Of a stretch of 64,000 bases of DNA, positions 33,549 through 45,530 are shown one piece after another (position 1 is the first letter of the stretch; each line of letters starts with the position of its first letter). A model generated the notes under the pieces. The model did not search any database. It was not told the origin of the DNA and saw only the letters and a list, made by a program, of their open reading frames with translations. A program made the position numbers and the translations under genes. Where the stretch lies: contig JAWZYU010000013.1 in NCBI GenBank assembly GCA_038380435.1, forward strand, positions 67,040,446 through 67,104,445. Direction: 5' to 3'. Origin of the DNA: Ryuthela nishihirai (lineage: Eukaryota > Arthropoda > Arachnida > Araneae > Heptathelidae).

Positions 33549-33600
33549 AGGTGCAGCTCGTCCATTAGGCCATCTGGGGCACTGCCTCACCAAAAATAAT
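33549..33600 (+). mobile_element. Possible hAT terminus
   Basis: caggtgcagctcgtccatta followed by ggccatctggggcactgcctcacc resembles the GC-rich ends of some hAT families. No matching right end or 8-bp duplication was found, so this is a truncated end or coincidence. Confidence 0.3.
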
Positions 33601-33818
33601 CACAAGAAATAATGAACGAATTTCAGATTTAGTATTCATAATATGTTATACCTAAATCAACATAATATCATTTTCATATTCGTTTTGTAATCATTTTTTG
33701 CCGTGTTATGTAAACAATTACAGTATATACTTTGTGATTCAGTGCTACGTCGGCAGCTTTAGGTTATACAATGCGAATTTTTCCCTTACGATCACCGTCC
33801 GGAATCTTAAACAATATA

Positions 33819-35312
33819 CAGGGTGATTCAGAATTCATCATCAATATTTGGTGGGGAGGTAGGTAATAAGAAACGAAGGAGATTTCACATAGGAAAGCAT
33901 GGGCGCATATGCCATGTAGTAGGGCAAAATGACCCCAGTTCAATGATGGAAAGAACACATAAGAAGGAAGTGGTAAGGAAAAAACATTTATTATCTTACA
34001 TGTAACATTTCTTTGCATTGGTTGTACAGACTTACAAGAGGTGCTCGAACTGCCGACCATGTGCTAGAATGCATGACTCACAACGGCGTTGCATGGACAG
34101 CCGGACCCTGTGGAAGATGCCTGGCATTTCCCGGATGTTTGAGGCAGCAACTGATATGCGTGCTACAAGATCCATAGCACTATCAACAGGGGTCTCGTAC
34201 ACCATGTTTTTCATAGCACCCCATACAAAGAAATCGATTGGAGATAAATTCGGTGAACGTGGTGGCCAAGAAACCGGTCCACCGCGGCCAATCCATTGAC
34301 CACCAAACTGTCTGCATAGGTAAGCACGCACAGCATTTGCGAAATGTGCAGGAGCGCCGTCATGCTGGAACCACATTCGCCGGAGACTACCATCAGGAAC
34401 CTCGTTCAGAAGATCCGGTAACACAGTCTGAAGAAATGTTAGGTACTTGGCACCGTCCAAACGGGATGGTAGTAAATACGGGCCCAACAAACAGTCACCG
34501 ACAATCCCAGTCCACACATTGACAGCAAAACGTTGTTGTGCAGCTCCAGGTCTTGTACCGTGTGGGTTCTGATGAGCCCACACATGCCAATTGTGTGTGT
34601 TGAAGACACCCTCTCGAGTGAACAACGCCTCATCGGTGAAAAGAACATACTTTTTGAAATTGGGATCAACGGCTGTTCTCTGCATGAACCACTGACAAAA
34701 AATAACACTCTTGGGATGGTCGTCTGCTGCCAATAATTGCACTCTTTGCAGATGAAACGGATGTAACCCTTCATCGTGAAAATTCCGCCACGCTGTTGCT
34801 TGCGAAATTCCAAACTGCCTAGCCATACCTCGTGTGCTAGCACCAGGTTGTTCCTCGATTTCCTGTAGGACAGCTTCCTCTACTGCTACTGTCCGTGCCG
34901 ATCTGCGCCTCCCTCGATTAACATTACTAGCAGCAAACGATCCTGTTTCACGCAGTTGGCGATGAATACGTGAAAACATTTGATGCTGTGGCACACGGCG
35001 GTTTGGGAAGCGCTCTGCATACAATTGCCTGGCTCGAAGACATCTTTCTGCTGCCGCAACGTAAGTTACATGCATATCTGCACATTCATTCCACGTATAC
35101 CGGTTCATGTTACTTCTGCAAATTCACCTTGTCGAATGACAACTGACTGCACGCGTCAAACAGCTGTGCTTCTGTATGAGAGGTGTGTACACCCAGCGCC
35201 CTCTACACCACCATGCGTTCGTCTGCCCCCATACTTTCCTATGTGAAATCTCTTTCTTTTCTTATTCCCTTCCTCCCCACTAAATATTGATGATGAATTC
35301 TGAATCACCCTG
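33819..35312 (-). mobile_element. Intact Tc1/mariner-superfamily element, DD41D spacing
   Basis: A 1,494-bp element bounded by cagggtgattcagaattcat and its inverse, flanked by TA at 33817-33818 and 35313-35314. The TIRs are ~90 bp (33819-33908 and 35223-35312) with only a few mismatches. It carries one uninterrupted transposase gene on the minus strand. TA duplication, short size and single ORF are typical of Tc1/mariner. The 41-residue gap between the second and third catalytic Asp matches the group described as DD41D (rosa/visitor type). Near-identical TIRs and an open frame suggest recent activity. Confidence 0.9.
34032..35108 (-). CDS. Mariner-like transposase (DUF4817-type N-terminus, DDE core)
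   Basis: 358 codons from an ATG at 35108. Residues ~1-50 form the DUF4817-type helix-turn-helix (AERCLRARQLYAERFPNRRV), and ~80-110 form a second HTH (ASTRGMARQFGISQATAWR). The catalytic core follows: FTDEALF (first Asp, ~residue 160), WFQHDGAPAHF (second Asp, ~250) and PPRSPNLSPIDFFVWG (third Asp in PID, ~292), giving 41 intervening residues. The family cuts and pastes DNA at TA sites in the nucleus. The usual SPD before the third Asp is SPN here, which is not the catalytic position. No stop or frameshift. About 115 bp separate the ORF start from the right TIR and about 120 bp its stop from the left TIR. Confidence 0.9.
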   Translation of the reverse strand: MNRYTWNECADMHVTYVAAAERCLRARQLYAERFPNRRVPQHQMFSRIHRQLRETGSFAASNVNRGRRRSARTVAVEEAVLQEIEEQPGASTRGMARQFGISQATAWRNFHDEGLHPFHLQRVQLLAADDHPKSVIFCQWFMQRTAVDPNFKKYVLFTDEALFTREGVFNTHNWHVWAHQNPHGTRPGAAQQRFAVNVWTGIVGDCLLGPYLLPSRLDGAKYLTFLQTVLPDLLNEVPDGSLRRMWFQHDGAPAHFANAVRAYLCRQFGGQWIGRGGPVSWPPRSPNLSPIDFFVWGAMKNMVYETPVDSAMDLVARISVAASNIREMPGIFHRVRLSMQRRCESCILAHGRQFEHLL

Positions 35313-35319
35313 TATATAT

Positions 35320-37055
35320 TAACGATGACACAAATTTAATAGAGATGAAATGCAGAAACTGGGTCACCATTTTGGAAGTACCCGTGACAGTGGATCGGTT
35401 GATTCTCCCAAAGCAACCAATATTCGAAGATCTTGTTACTTAGAGAATGTCTTCATTTGACTGCACCCAGTTCAACAGGCCTAAAAGTTCCTGGCAAAAA
35501 TTGTTATAACTTAACTTGAGCTGGGTTGCCAATTTTTTTATTTTGTCAAGGAAAGATATTTATGTGTTAAGAATTTATGAAGAAGATTATATAAGAAAAT
35601 GTAAAATATGTTGAATAGTTGTTGTAAAAGATAATACTAATAATATATTTTGAAATTATATCTTGTCAGAAGTGTTTAGCTCAGTAAGCACACATACATT
35701 ATGTTTTTTACTTGCAACTCAGAGGTTTCCTGTTCAATTCCAGCCACTCTCATAACGGTTTTTATTAAAAATTCATTCAATTAGCATATCCCATTTTTAC
35801 AATTCGTTGTAAAACAAATTAACATATCCACTAAAAACACCCCCCCCCTCACATATATATATATAATGAATTAATACTCTATGTTAAATATAACCAAAAT
35901 AGATAACTGTTGAATTGATAATTAAGGGTAATTTAGTTTAAAATAATAAATGGAAATTTATCTTTGGAACGGAGTCAAAAAATAGTAAACCTGTGTATCA
36001 GATATATTTTTCACGAATAGTGTTTAAAATACCATCTGAACGGAGTGAAAAATTATGGGGGAGGGAGAAACACTTATTTGAGGTAGAAAGGACAAGAATA
36101 CTTTACCGAGTTTGGTTTTTCCGAAATTTGCTGCTAAATAATTCGTTTTGAGAATAGCTGAAAAAAAAAAGAGTATATGCATTACGGAACTAATCCCATT
36201 CGGTTCAATTCAATATCAGGCATCTCGCCAAATGTTTTCCTCCCTCTTGGCCCTGCCTGTGCTAGTCAAAGTATCCCATCGAATATTTAAGTCACTTGGT
36301 GCCACAGGGCAGCGATAAAACTACTAATGATAAAAGATTTTTTGTTATTTTGAGTAAAATTCAGATACATAACTACACTACATTTGCTTCTACTTATTGC
36401 ATATTTAAATTTGATTTTCGTTGTGCCGTTTTTATTTTTCTGCTCCTATCACGTTGCAAATAAAACATATATTGAACTTTGCACGCTTAAATCAGACAAG
36501 TCTAACCCTCGGATGATTGCAAAAGTATTTGCTGCTCATAAAAACAAATACTGAATATGACTCATTTCTTCATATTTTTTGACAAAATATTTTTAGGCAC
36601 ATGACTAAACGATTTTTCCAATTCATAGTACTCATTAAAAATGCATATTTCTGTTTTCTGGTCATGTTATATTCTTGTCTTTAAGTTTACGGTTTTTCGC
36701 AATTCATTATTTTTTAGAAATGTTATGACTTTTCACTAGATAATTGTTTCTTATAGTTCTTTAATAATATAGTTCTTTCCTAGCAGCTTTTTGTTAAGTT
36801 TTGGTCAGGCTCAAATTTATCGGCTGTTAATCAGTATTAAAGTATAAATAGATACACAAGTATTCAATAATAAGTAACAACCTCATATTATATGAAAAGG
36901 AAGCTAATCCGAATATTTCTAAAGTCTAAATAAGCTTTTAAGGCAAAAATATGACTGATGATAAGGATTTGAAAGAAATTATCGAAATCTAGTTTTTTAA
37001 TATTTCTTCGATATTTAAATACTTAAGGAAAGAGTTTGGTGTTTTACCTATGAGT
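35320..37055. other. Unassigned AT-rich stretch
   Basis: A degenerate tRNA-like segment at about 35675-35752 (gtttagctcagtaagcac ... ggtttcctgttcaattcc) may be an old SINE head. A short C run and TA repeat lie at 35840-35865. Nothing else recognised. Confidence 0.4.
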
Positions 37056-37061
37056 AGCATT

Positions 37062-37390
37062 TTTCTGCCCAAAATGGGTTAAATGGCAAGATCACAAGGA
37101 CCCCAAAGGCTCAGAGAAAGTTGGATAAGGAGATCCACTCGAAAGCTGTTAGGAGAGAGATGGAAGTCTGTTGTCAATGCCATCTACCAGGTTCTTCAAC
37201 GTGAACACTGTATGGCTGTACTCTCCTGCACACAAGACCAAGACTTTAACGTCCTATCCCACAAACGGCGGCCTTTCCAAGCCCATCGGTGTTCCCTTTC
37301 TCCCCGAGATTAGATTACCCGGAGAAATCTGATAGCTGGTATAGTTGGGATCCACAGAGCTAATGACTGAGTCAACCACCACTCCTATAA
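37062..37390 (-). mobile_element. SINE-B copy (minus), degraded
   Basis: Family blocks in order: aaaatgggttaaatggcaag, gaccccaaaggctcagagaa, caggttcttcaacgtgaaca, cggcggcctttccaagccca, then tctccccgagattag and a decayed tRNA-like head ending tgactgagtcaaccacc. Confidence 0.8.
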
Positions 37391-37399
37391 AAAGTGGAA

Positions 37400-38400
37400 T
37401 ATTTACAGCAGCAACGGCAGTTCGGAGAACATTATTTTATTTAGAGTTTTTGTAACAAACGAAGAGAGAAAGTGATAAATACATATATGATCCAGATTTT
37501 TAAGAATTGTTCTTTTAAAAGAACGCTGCAATAGAAGGAAATTTTATAAAATGCAAAATTTGTGGATAATAAATTCTTTTAAAAATAAAAAACAGTATTT
37601 TGGTTCGTTTAGGTTCGCTCCAGTCACAGTCACTCCCTCTCCCCTCCCTGTTTTCTCTATAAATTTAGTTCCAGATCAGGACTGGAACTCGAAATCAAGA
37701 ATCATCTCTTCCCCCGCTCCTTCGTGGGATTACGTGCCCTGATACCTCGGCAGTTATGTTGCTGGATTTGCAAAAAAATTTGGTTTCAGAATTGTTCTGC
37801 GATGTTCCCCTTTAAGAAACTCTTTCCAAATTCCACACTCTCCCCTCTGCTTCTCTTTTGCAAGAAAACTACGCTTCAGAATGCTAGGAGAAACTGTGTC
37901 ATCAACTTAGCTGAAAAGAAGAAAACTCTTCTTTGCCGCTATTTGGCTCTATACAAGAGGTAAATAAGGTAAAAATAAGATCCAAGAGTTACTTGATCTC
38001 CTACGTCTCCACGAAAGAGCTCCAAGACCTATGAATAACTTATAAAGGACTGAATGTCAGCGAGCGTTTGTTAACAGGACCAAAAATACATCGTTGGCTT
38101 TGTTCGAAATTCTTCAGGGGCTACAAAATCTGATTTTGTTGGAGATGCCAAGGCTTAAGCTCGAGGTTTGCAAAGAATTTCGTCTCTGGACAGAGCTTTA
38201 CTCTATCTCTTTGTTTTTGGACTTGGGGATATTCAGAAGGCACAAGATTGCAGAGGTATTTAGATTCGTTTTTTATGCAGTAAGGGAGGAAGAATTCTTT
38301 CCGAAATAGAGATAAATTAAAAAAAAAAAAACAAAATTACTGCGAAATCAGATGTTTATCGGTGACAATCGATAATAATAAAGGCTGTGCGTTGTAACAT
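37400..38400. other. Unassigned stretch
   Basis: Short overlapping frames only (up to 79 codons); no element recognised. Confidence 0.4.
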
Positions 38401-38405
38401 GTGCA

Positions 38406-38807
38406 GTGTGCAGACGAAAATTATCTGCTGTAGCATACTGCCCCGGAATGTCGTTCCGAAGGGGATTGCATAAACAGATTGATATACCGTTGGGTGGTTT
38501 AAATACTGGGAATATATATCAAGAATATGGTTTAGATGCACATGATGTCACATCAGTATACCAAGAGCTGACCGAAATGTCTTTGGACGATGCATATTTT
38601 CGCCAGCCTCAAATGTACGATTCCACTCCTACCATTATTTCTACAAAAACAGAATGGGAACACATCGTGAACCATCCATGGATATTCATTCATGTACGTC
38701 TCCATTTACTTCAGGCTTCGCACCCATCCAACTGTGTGGTGGCAGTAATAGTAGGAAATACAGTGGTCTATGTACATGAAGACAGTGGTCTTGTTAACAG
38801 TGTCTAA
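38406..38807 (+). CDS. Unrecognised open frame, up to 133 codons
   Basis: The first in-frame ATG is near 38448 (MSFRRGLHKQI), leaving ~120 codons. Composition is balanced and not low-complexity, with segments DAHDVTSVYQELTEMSLDDAY and HPSNCVVAVIVGNTVVYVHE that look protein-like. I do not recognise a family. It could be a host exon or part of an unknown element. No splice sites or promoter were decisive. Confidence 0.25.
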   Translation: MCRRKLSAVAYCPGMSFRRGLHKQIDIPLGGLNTGNIYQEYGLDAHDVTSVYQELTEMSLDDAYFRQPQMYDSTPTIISTKTEWEHIVNHPWIFIHVRLHLLQASHPSNCVVAVIVGNTVVYVHEDSGLVNSV

Positions 38808-39029
38808 TCGTTTAGGTAGACCCAGTTACGCCATTAGCCCTCTGGAGATTACCCCTGAGCTTCTCACTGTAATGAAGAGGTACAGCAAAGCCGTTCGCTG
38901 CAGATACTGCTTCTCATGAGCTGTGGTACTGCGTTGTCCCAATCCCTGTCTGATATATGCTTTAATCAAATAACTCCAACAGCACGTTGTCCTGTTAAGA
39001 TATCATGACCAACCATTGCAGCCATAGGG

Positions 39030-39298
39030 GTGGGGATTGGCTCAGTCGGTAGAGCTCCAGACTCACAATCTGTAGCTCCCAGGTTTGAGTCCCACCAAGG
39101 GTAGCATTGATATTTAGCTCCACTTTCCGATCAGAAAGGGGGATACCAGTGGGTTTGGAAAGGCTGTTGTCTCTTGGATGGGGCGTAAAGCTGTAGTCCC
39201 GTCCGTGTGCACGACAATCATATCCGGTGGCACATTAAAGAACATACTGGATGACCTTGACGGGAAGCTCCCATCTAATGCTATACTGAAATGGAAAT
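39030..39298 (+). mobile_element. SINE-B copy (plus)
   Basis: The tRNA-like head ggattggctcagtcggtaga with cccaggtttgagtcccacc is followed by the family body (ggaaaggctgttgtctcttg, cgtaaagctgtagtccc, ggcacattaaagaacatact, ccttgacgggaagctccc). The 3' third is missing; a T-rich stretch follows. Confidence 0.85.
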
Positions 39299-39309
39299 CC
39301 AGTTTCTTG

Positions 39310-42300
39310 GATTTTTTTCTTTTTTTTTCTTTGATTCCCCTTTAATATTTTTCAGGCTGGAATGAGTTTCTTGAAGCCCTTTCCTCCTTCATTGTTTTCT
39401 AGTTTCGGGCCTGTACAACAATTTTTAACACTTAATCTAATTTTAAAGAAAGATGGAATTATTTTGAACGGATTTCAATTACTCATCTACAAAAATTCCA
39501 GGCGTTCAATCTTTTGCTAAAATGGATACGGATTGAGAAATTAGTTGCATTTTTAAATGATTTTATGCTGCAATATTATAATTTACGATATGCAGATTTT
39601 GTTTAGAAAAAAAGACGTCGCCTGCTATCCTGTGTAAATATCACGATTCTTTGTATATTTTCGTTATGGCATGTTAGTATGGTTATCCATATATATATGG
39701 TATGGATAACATCATTTTTTGCATTCAAAATATTAGTTAATTTTTTATGGGATTAATGTACGTATCTTCCTAGTCGAATCTTCGCGACTTCCAATGAGAT
39801 CGCAAAATCTGAAAAACTTAATGAAATCGTTAATTATCTACGATTCAAGGGGATTGCAGTATAAAAAAATTAAGAGCAACTGTCGTATTGGATGGTTTGG
39901 AACAGGTGTTAGAGAAAAACAACACATGCAGCTTTAATGCACTTTTATCCCTGATGACTTTCAATGCTATACCATAAATTAGGAATTTTAATCGGGATGT
40001 GAAACTGAGTTGAAAATGACGAGCCACCAACGTGTTAAAATGCTTCCTGATGAGTTACAGCCTGGTAGTTATTTTGGAGTTATTATACCCGTCTTGTACA
40101 TACGTACTCTTATAGTGGCTTCTACAATGACACTGAGCTGAATGAAAACCGGTAGAATGCGAGTGTGACACGATATCAGAGAAGGTCTCTTGGAACAAGT
40201 TTTTTGCATATGCAAATTCCCTGTTTTGGTTATCTAGGAAAACTGCAGCATTCTTTATCAATATCAGTTTAGACATCTGTGATGCCATTATCAGAGATGT
40301 ATAAATATGAAGATTGTTCTGATATTCATGTGTTGGGGAGAGAATGGTCTGAGAATAGTGGCATTTCAGAGAATGATATTCTCTTACAGGAGTAGTAAAT
40401 CGATGGACAATGAGAGTTGGAATGACGCCGGACAATGACAGCAGAGAGAGTGAAATGGAAGTCTGACAGATGTGGCTGGTTAGTATGGATAATTCTAGAG
40501 GGAGCACAGTTACACTTCAGCGCCGGTGTGCTGCTGTAGCTTGGTCAACGATATTCTTGTAGTTGGATTCGTCATAGACACTTGAGTCCAAACTTCTTCG
40601 ATCATCTTACTTGAATACAATTGACTTCTAACCCTAAAATGTTTCACTGTTGACAATGAGATGGACTTACCTCACTGCAGACCATATCTACAGAAGTAGG
40701 TCCGCAACATAGGGGTTTACCAATATTCTAGCTTATCAAAGATGTATTAGCGTCTTTATTACGTTACTTTACTTTCTAATAATGAGGTTGTTTCAAACAT
40801 TTGCTTTGATCAGTACCGCATATCTGAAATGGATTTCAATCGAAAACATTTCGCCCATAGAAAATGGGGATTTTCAACTCTCGTTTCACAGACGAGAGAC
40901 GAACTTCGAACTGTTTGAAAATCCGTTATGAAGTATATTTGACACACAGTTTCACACGAAACTACTGTTTGCTCATTTAAGGTCACCGGGCATAACCACA
41001 TAAGAAAAACTACAATCCACATTTCTAACAATGAAAATCCATGGCTGAAGTCCAAAAACTATTAAAATAAGATTTGGTAACAAAATATTCCTAGAGAGAA
41101 GTTTAAGATCTCAGTCCAATCTGTCAAAATCAGAATTTTCCAACGCATTCGATCAATATTTAGAGAGCTATGGAAGCTTGAGCGTTAAACAAGATGCTAA
41201 CTCACTAGCATAAAATCTCCTCCCCCCCGAAAAAAAAACAAACAAAAAAAAAAAAACTGACCTTTTTTCCTTTTACACAAAAATCTAAAAATGCACCCGT
41301 TTTAGTAGACTGATTGATAAAGCAGTTATTATTTAAGTTTCAGTTAATTTGTCTGCTAAATTATTGAGATTATCAGTTAAATATTACAACCTTCTCGAAC
41401 GTTTTAATATTTAAATAATGTTTTAAAAAATCAAGATTTATGGAGATGCGATTAAACTGGGGTTTCATATTTTTTATGTTGTTTTCAAATTCTTGCTATC
41501 GTCAATATGGCTTTACATGAAACAGCTTGTTGGTATTTCTTAACCTTTTTTTTTCTTGAGGGGGCGATTTTTTATCTGTGCTAATAACAGTGGTATAAAG
41601 TGAAACTAAGAGTCCGCACAGTTGACCTTTTCATAATTCTCGCAGGTCAATGATGATTAACTTTTCAATCAATCCATTAGCGATAACTTTTCACTCATCT
41701 ATCAATCTATCAATTAATGCATTACAGATAACCTTTCAGTTACCTATCAATCAATCCATTACAACTTGCGAAACGTTAATTGCACAGTTTCGGTCTCCCT
41801 AATTGCCTCTCACGCTATTCCACTGGTGGATATAAGGTCACAATCATAAACTTAATATATTACTTAAGTAAGTAGGGCTGTCGAAAATATGCCTGTTACA
41901 AGCAGATCTTTAATCAACTAAAATGAATTAATAGTAATAATCTGACAATGCATTAACTGGGAGCTGTTCACTCCCAAAAGAGAGACAGCTCGGAGACAAG
42001 TCCAGACTTTTTAAACACAAAGGGAAAGAAGCAGAAACCTTCTAGGAATACTAGAAGTGAAAAGGAAAATTACTCTTTACCAAACTCTTGACGAGTAAAC
42101 CAAATTGTTGTTTACCAAACAGCTGATGCTTGGCTTGCAGTATTGCTCAAGTTTTTATCTAGGTAATCAAGAAAGGGTTCGTTGATTCCTTATTAGAGCT
42201 ACAACTATTATCAGTGCACCGTAATTAGCTTATAATCGACTTTAAATAATAAGAGACTTTCAGATGATGAGCAAGTAAGGTTTAGAAACAAATTCTCAGC

Positions 42301-42830
42301 GGTTATCAAGGGATCATGAGCTGTGTTTTGCTTCTGTTGACAAAAGCTCTCTGTAAGTGCCTCGGAGAAGATCGAAGAAACGATAGCGCATCTCGTAAAC
42401 CAAAGAGCAAAAGAGAAAGATATAATTAAGAGTTAAGAGGAAATGTTTTTTTTTTAAGATTTTTTTTTTTGTAAAATTGAAAGGTAGTAGTTCCAGACAC
42501 TAAATTTCAAGTAATATGATTCATTTACGTAAATATATTAATTATTTGGCTTTTCAGTACTATTTTCAATTATCAATAGATCAACTCTCAATAATTATGA
42601 AAATTATTGCTGCATGGATAACAAACACGAAAAGGAAAATTCAAAATATAGTTATTGACAAATATTTTTATTAAATATTGACTCACTTGCTTGTTGCTAT
42701 TAGGCAAAGATCTGGAGAAAAAATCCAGGAAAGGGTCGTATCAGTGGATAAAACCGAAATGGATCCGAAAGCTATTCTGGTATATGCATTGGTGCTCAAA
42801 ATTACTTATCATTATCGTATCTCGGAAACT
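39310..42830. other. Long stretch without recognised features
   Basis: AT-rich. The longest open frame (40055-40507, minus, 150 codons) has no motif I recognise. A small hairpin lies at about 39681-39710 (gttatccat / atggataac). Poly-A/T runs are common (e.g. 41220-41265). Confidence 0.45.
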
Positions 42831-42836
42831 TGTATA

Positions 42837-43425
42837 CAGGTAAAACTCGATATGTGCGTTTTCGATCAATGCGAGTTAATACGGTAACAAACATATACCA
42901 CTCCTCTATATGTGCTCCCTAAAATTTCTAATTTATGAAACAAAAAATGTTTAACAACGCGAAAAAAGTCACCCGTAAACAGTGCAGCCAGATTGTGCTT
43001 CTGCCGCTCTATTATGCTGCCATAAGCTCAATTTCGCTTAGACCACCATCCAAGGCAGACGTGTCAAAGCAGTGTCTTCCCATTACTATATTTCACGCTA
43101 AGTAATAATTAATATTTTGCAAAAGTTCACCATGCGCAAAAGGAAAGTTGTTATGTCAGTGAGATCCGATAAGAAGAAACGTAAAGTTATTGCTTTGGAT
43201 ACGAAACTTGACATTATTAAACGGTTTGATAATGGTCAAAGCAAGGCCCTAGAAAACGGAATTAGTTGCTATCGTAAATTATATGAAGAGGAAAAGAAGG
43301 CTACATCTGTTCAAATGACACTTGAGAAATATTTTTTCCAGAAAGTAGCATATATATTTTTCACTCGTTTTGTAGTTCATTTCTTTAATAACCGTTTTTC
43401 AGTTTACTTGCTTTCATTATTCTGA
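42837..43425 (+). pseudogene. Tigger/pogo-like deletion derivative
   Basis: A possible end caggtaaaactcgatatgtg follows TA at 42835-42836. The frame 43117-43425 reads KKKRKVIALDTKLDIIKRFDNGQSKAL, the start of the CENP-B/pogo N-terminal HTH. It then jumps to EEEKKATSVQMTLEKYFFQK, a (Q)xTLxxFF-type C-terminal tail common in Tigger transposases. The HTH remainder, DNA-binding domain and DDE core are deleted. Non-autonomous. The right terminus was not located. Confidence 0.6.
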
Positions 43426-43487
43426 ATATTTCTACGTACACATTTAAAACGTATTTTAAAGGCCAAAATTAATTCTTCTGACGAATG

Positions 43488-43622
43488 TTCCGTCAGAAAG
43501 GGGACACAAATGAGCTTGGAAAGGCCGCCGTCTGTCGTATAGCTCCGTGCAAAAGAGAGCCATACCCTGTGCATGTAAAGAACACGATTGCTGGCCTCGA
43601 ATCCATCTGCCACCAATATCTA
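43488..43622 (+). mobile_element. SINE-B fragment (plus)
   Basis: ggaaaggccgccgtctgtcg, tagctccgtgcaaaagagag, ccataccctgtgcatgtaaa and gaacacgattgctggcc match the SINE-B body. Both ends are missing. Confidence 0.8.
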
Positions 43623-44490
43623 TTCAGTGGGTCACTTTACCTATCTTTGAATCCTTTGGTTCTTTTTCGACCTTTAATTTTAGCCCTGTGTGAGAATAAA
43701 AGTATCAATGAGGTAAATCAACCATCCAATTCCAACCAACTCTTCCCCCAGTAATTATCAGAAAAATTGCGATCACCGTTTTTGGAAATAGAGATAATAA
43801 TTTCTCTAATAATATCCTTGACAAAACAATTTTTTTCATAAAAAATTATTCAAAATTTCAGTCAGTCTTGTGACAACAACAACAAATATTGCCACATCCT
43901 AAGAAATATTAGTAGCAACTTCATGTACCATAGGAATTTATGCAGTGTGAATTTGGATATAGGTAAAGTAATTTAAAAAACGGGATATAGGTACAATGTT
44001 AAAGTCAGTAATGTATCTCTAATCATTTAAACTAATGGCTGTTGAACTAATCACGTTGTGTAGATCATATCTGAAATGACCAGCCACTTATCCATGAAAG
44101 AATCCTCCTCACGTTCGACAATCTTACATTGTTTATACCTAGTTATATAATGCTCGTAAAGTAGTACTCCCAAGGTAATGTAGACTAGTCTGTTTTTTCC
44201 TTACGCAGAACCTCTACTAACTGCCAGAACTCTATATTTTGCTGTCCAACTGCTTTCTCTGCCTTGTTAGCCAGGTTATCGAGCCAAAGATTCCTGTCAG
44301 CTTTCAATTGATGTCACCTAGCACGGTGTCGATTCAGATATCTCTGCAGTCTTTCATCTAAACATAAGCTGCGTTACCTTATTTTTAAAACGACTGTGTC
44401 TGCTCTTTTTTACCCGGAAGAGTACAGAGTGTTTCAGAAATATTCTTTGAAAATGGTGTAATTTTTCATAAACTTCAGTGCTAAGTAAAT

Positions 44491-45244
44491 CACGATTGTC
44501 CTAACGCCAAGACTTTGGATATTTCAGAGCCTCATTCTTAAAGAAAATTCTGTTAACAAAATGTTTCTTGAGTTTTAGTTTTATAACAGATTTATCAAGG
44601 ATAATGGTCATACACTGGCACAGATCTAGAAATAGAGTAAACCACGATTGTCCTATAATGCCAAGACTTTGGATATTTCAGAGCCTCATTCTTAAAGAAA
44701 ATTCTGTTAACAAAATGTTTCTTGAGTTTTAGTTTTATAACAGATTTATCAAGGATAATGGTCATACACTGGCACAGATCTAGAAATAGAGTAAACCACG
44801 ATTGTCCTAACGCCAAGACTTTGGATATTTCAGAGCCTCATTCTTAAAGAAAATTCTGTTAACAAAATGTTTCTTGAGTTTTAGTTTTATAACAGATTTA
44901 GCAAGGATAATGGTCATACACTAGCACAGATCTAGAAATAGAGTAAACCACGATTGTCCTATAATGCCAAGACTTTGGATATTTCAGAGCCTCATTCTTA
45001 AAGAAAATTCTGTTAACAAAATGTTTCTTGAGTTTTAGTTTTATAACAGATTTATCAAGGATAATGGTCATACACTGGCACAGATCTAGAAATAGAGTAA
45101 ACCACGATTGTCCTAACGCCAAGACTTTGGATATTTCAGAGCCTCATTCTTAAAGAAAATTCTGTTAACAAAATGTTTCTTGAGTTTTAGTTTTATAACA
45201 GATTTAGCAAGGATAATGGTCATACACTAGCACAGATCTAGAAA
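44491..45244. repeat. Tandem array of 152/154-bp units, dimeric order
   Basis: Five units start at 44491, 44643, 44797, 44949 and 45103. Odd units read cctaacgcc and are 152 bp; even units read cctataatgcc and are 154 bp. Units 2 and 4 appear identical, as do 3 and 5 (both with tttagcaagg and cactagcac), so the higher-order period is 306 bp. The array ends at gatctagaaa (45244). Confidence 0.95.
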
Positions 45245-45489
45245 AAAATGAAGGGAGATGGCCAAGTAATTATATAAAACAGAAACGAATCGGAACGTCT
45301 GTCTTCGAAAACTTGATCTGTCTCTTTTAGTAGTTTTTTTAAAAACTTTTGAAAAAAATATGTATACTATATTACAAAAATAATGGGACACTTCCATGTC
45401 ATGTGAACGAAAACAGATATTCGAACCTAACTTTCAAAAAAGGCTTTTTGCTAAAATGATACCAGACATAAATTGAAGATTTGATTAAT

Positions 45490-45530
45490 ATGAATGAATG
45501 AATGAATGAAATATTTATTTGTTTAGATAA
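45490..45530. repeat. (TGAA)n microsatellite, possible LINE tail
   Basis: tgaatgaatgaatgaatgaa followed by atatttatttg. Tetranucleotide tails are typical of some LINE 3' ends; here it would be read on the minus strand. Confidence 0.5.

Noticed and set aside
34018..35246. Several plus-strand frames of 60-94 codons
   Set aside because: They are antisense to the transposase gene 34032-35108.
39030..39110. tRNA gene suggested by ggctcagtcggtaga and gtttgagtccc
   Set aside because: The sequence continues into the SINE-B body, so it is a SINE head.
40055..40507. Minus-strand frame of 150 codons
   Set aside because: No motif, transmembrane pattern or splice context; plausible by chance in 64 kb of six-frame sequence.
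44595..45122. Two nearly identical 73-74-codon minus-strand frames
   Set aside because: They arise from the tandem repeat units; no start context or motif suggests a protein.
44491..45244. CRISPR-like array
   Set aside because: Units are adjacent 152/154-bp repeats without short repeats and unique spacers, and the DNA is eukaryotic.
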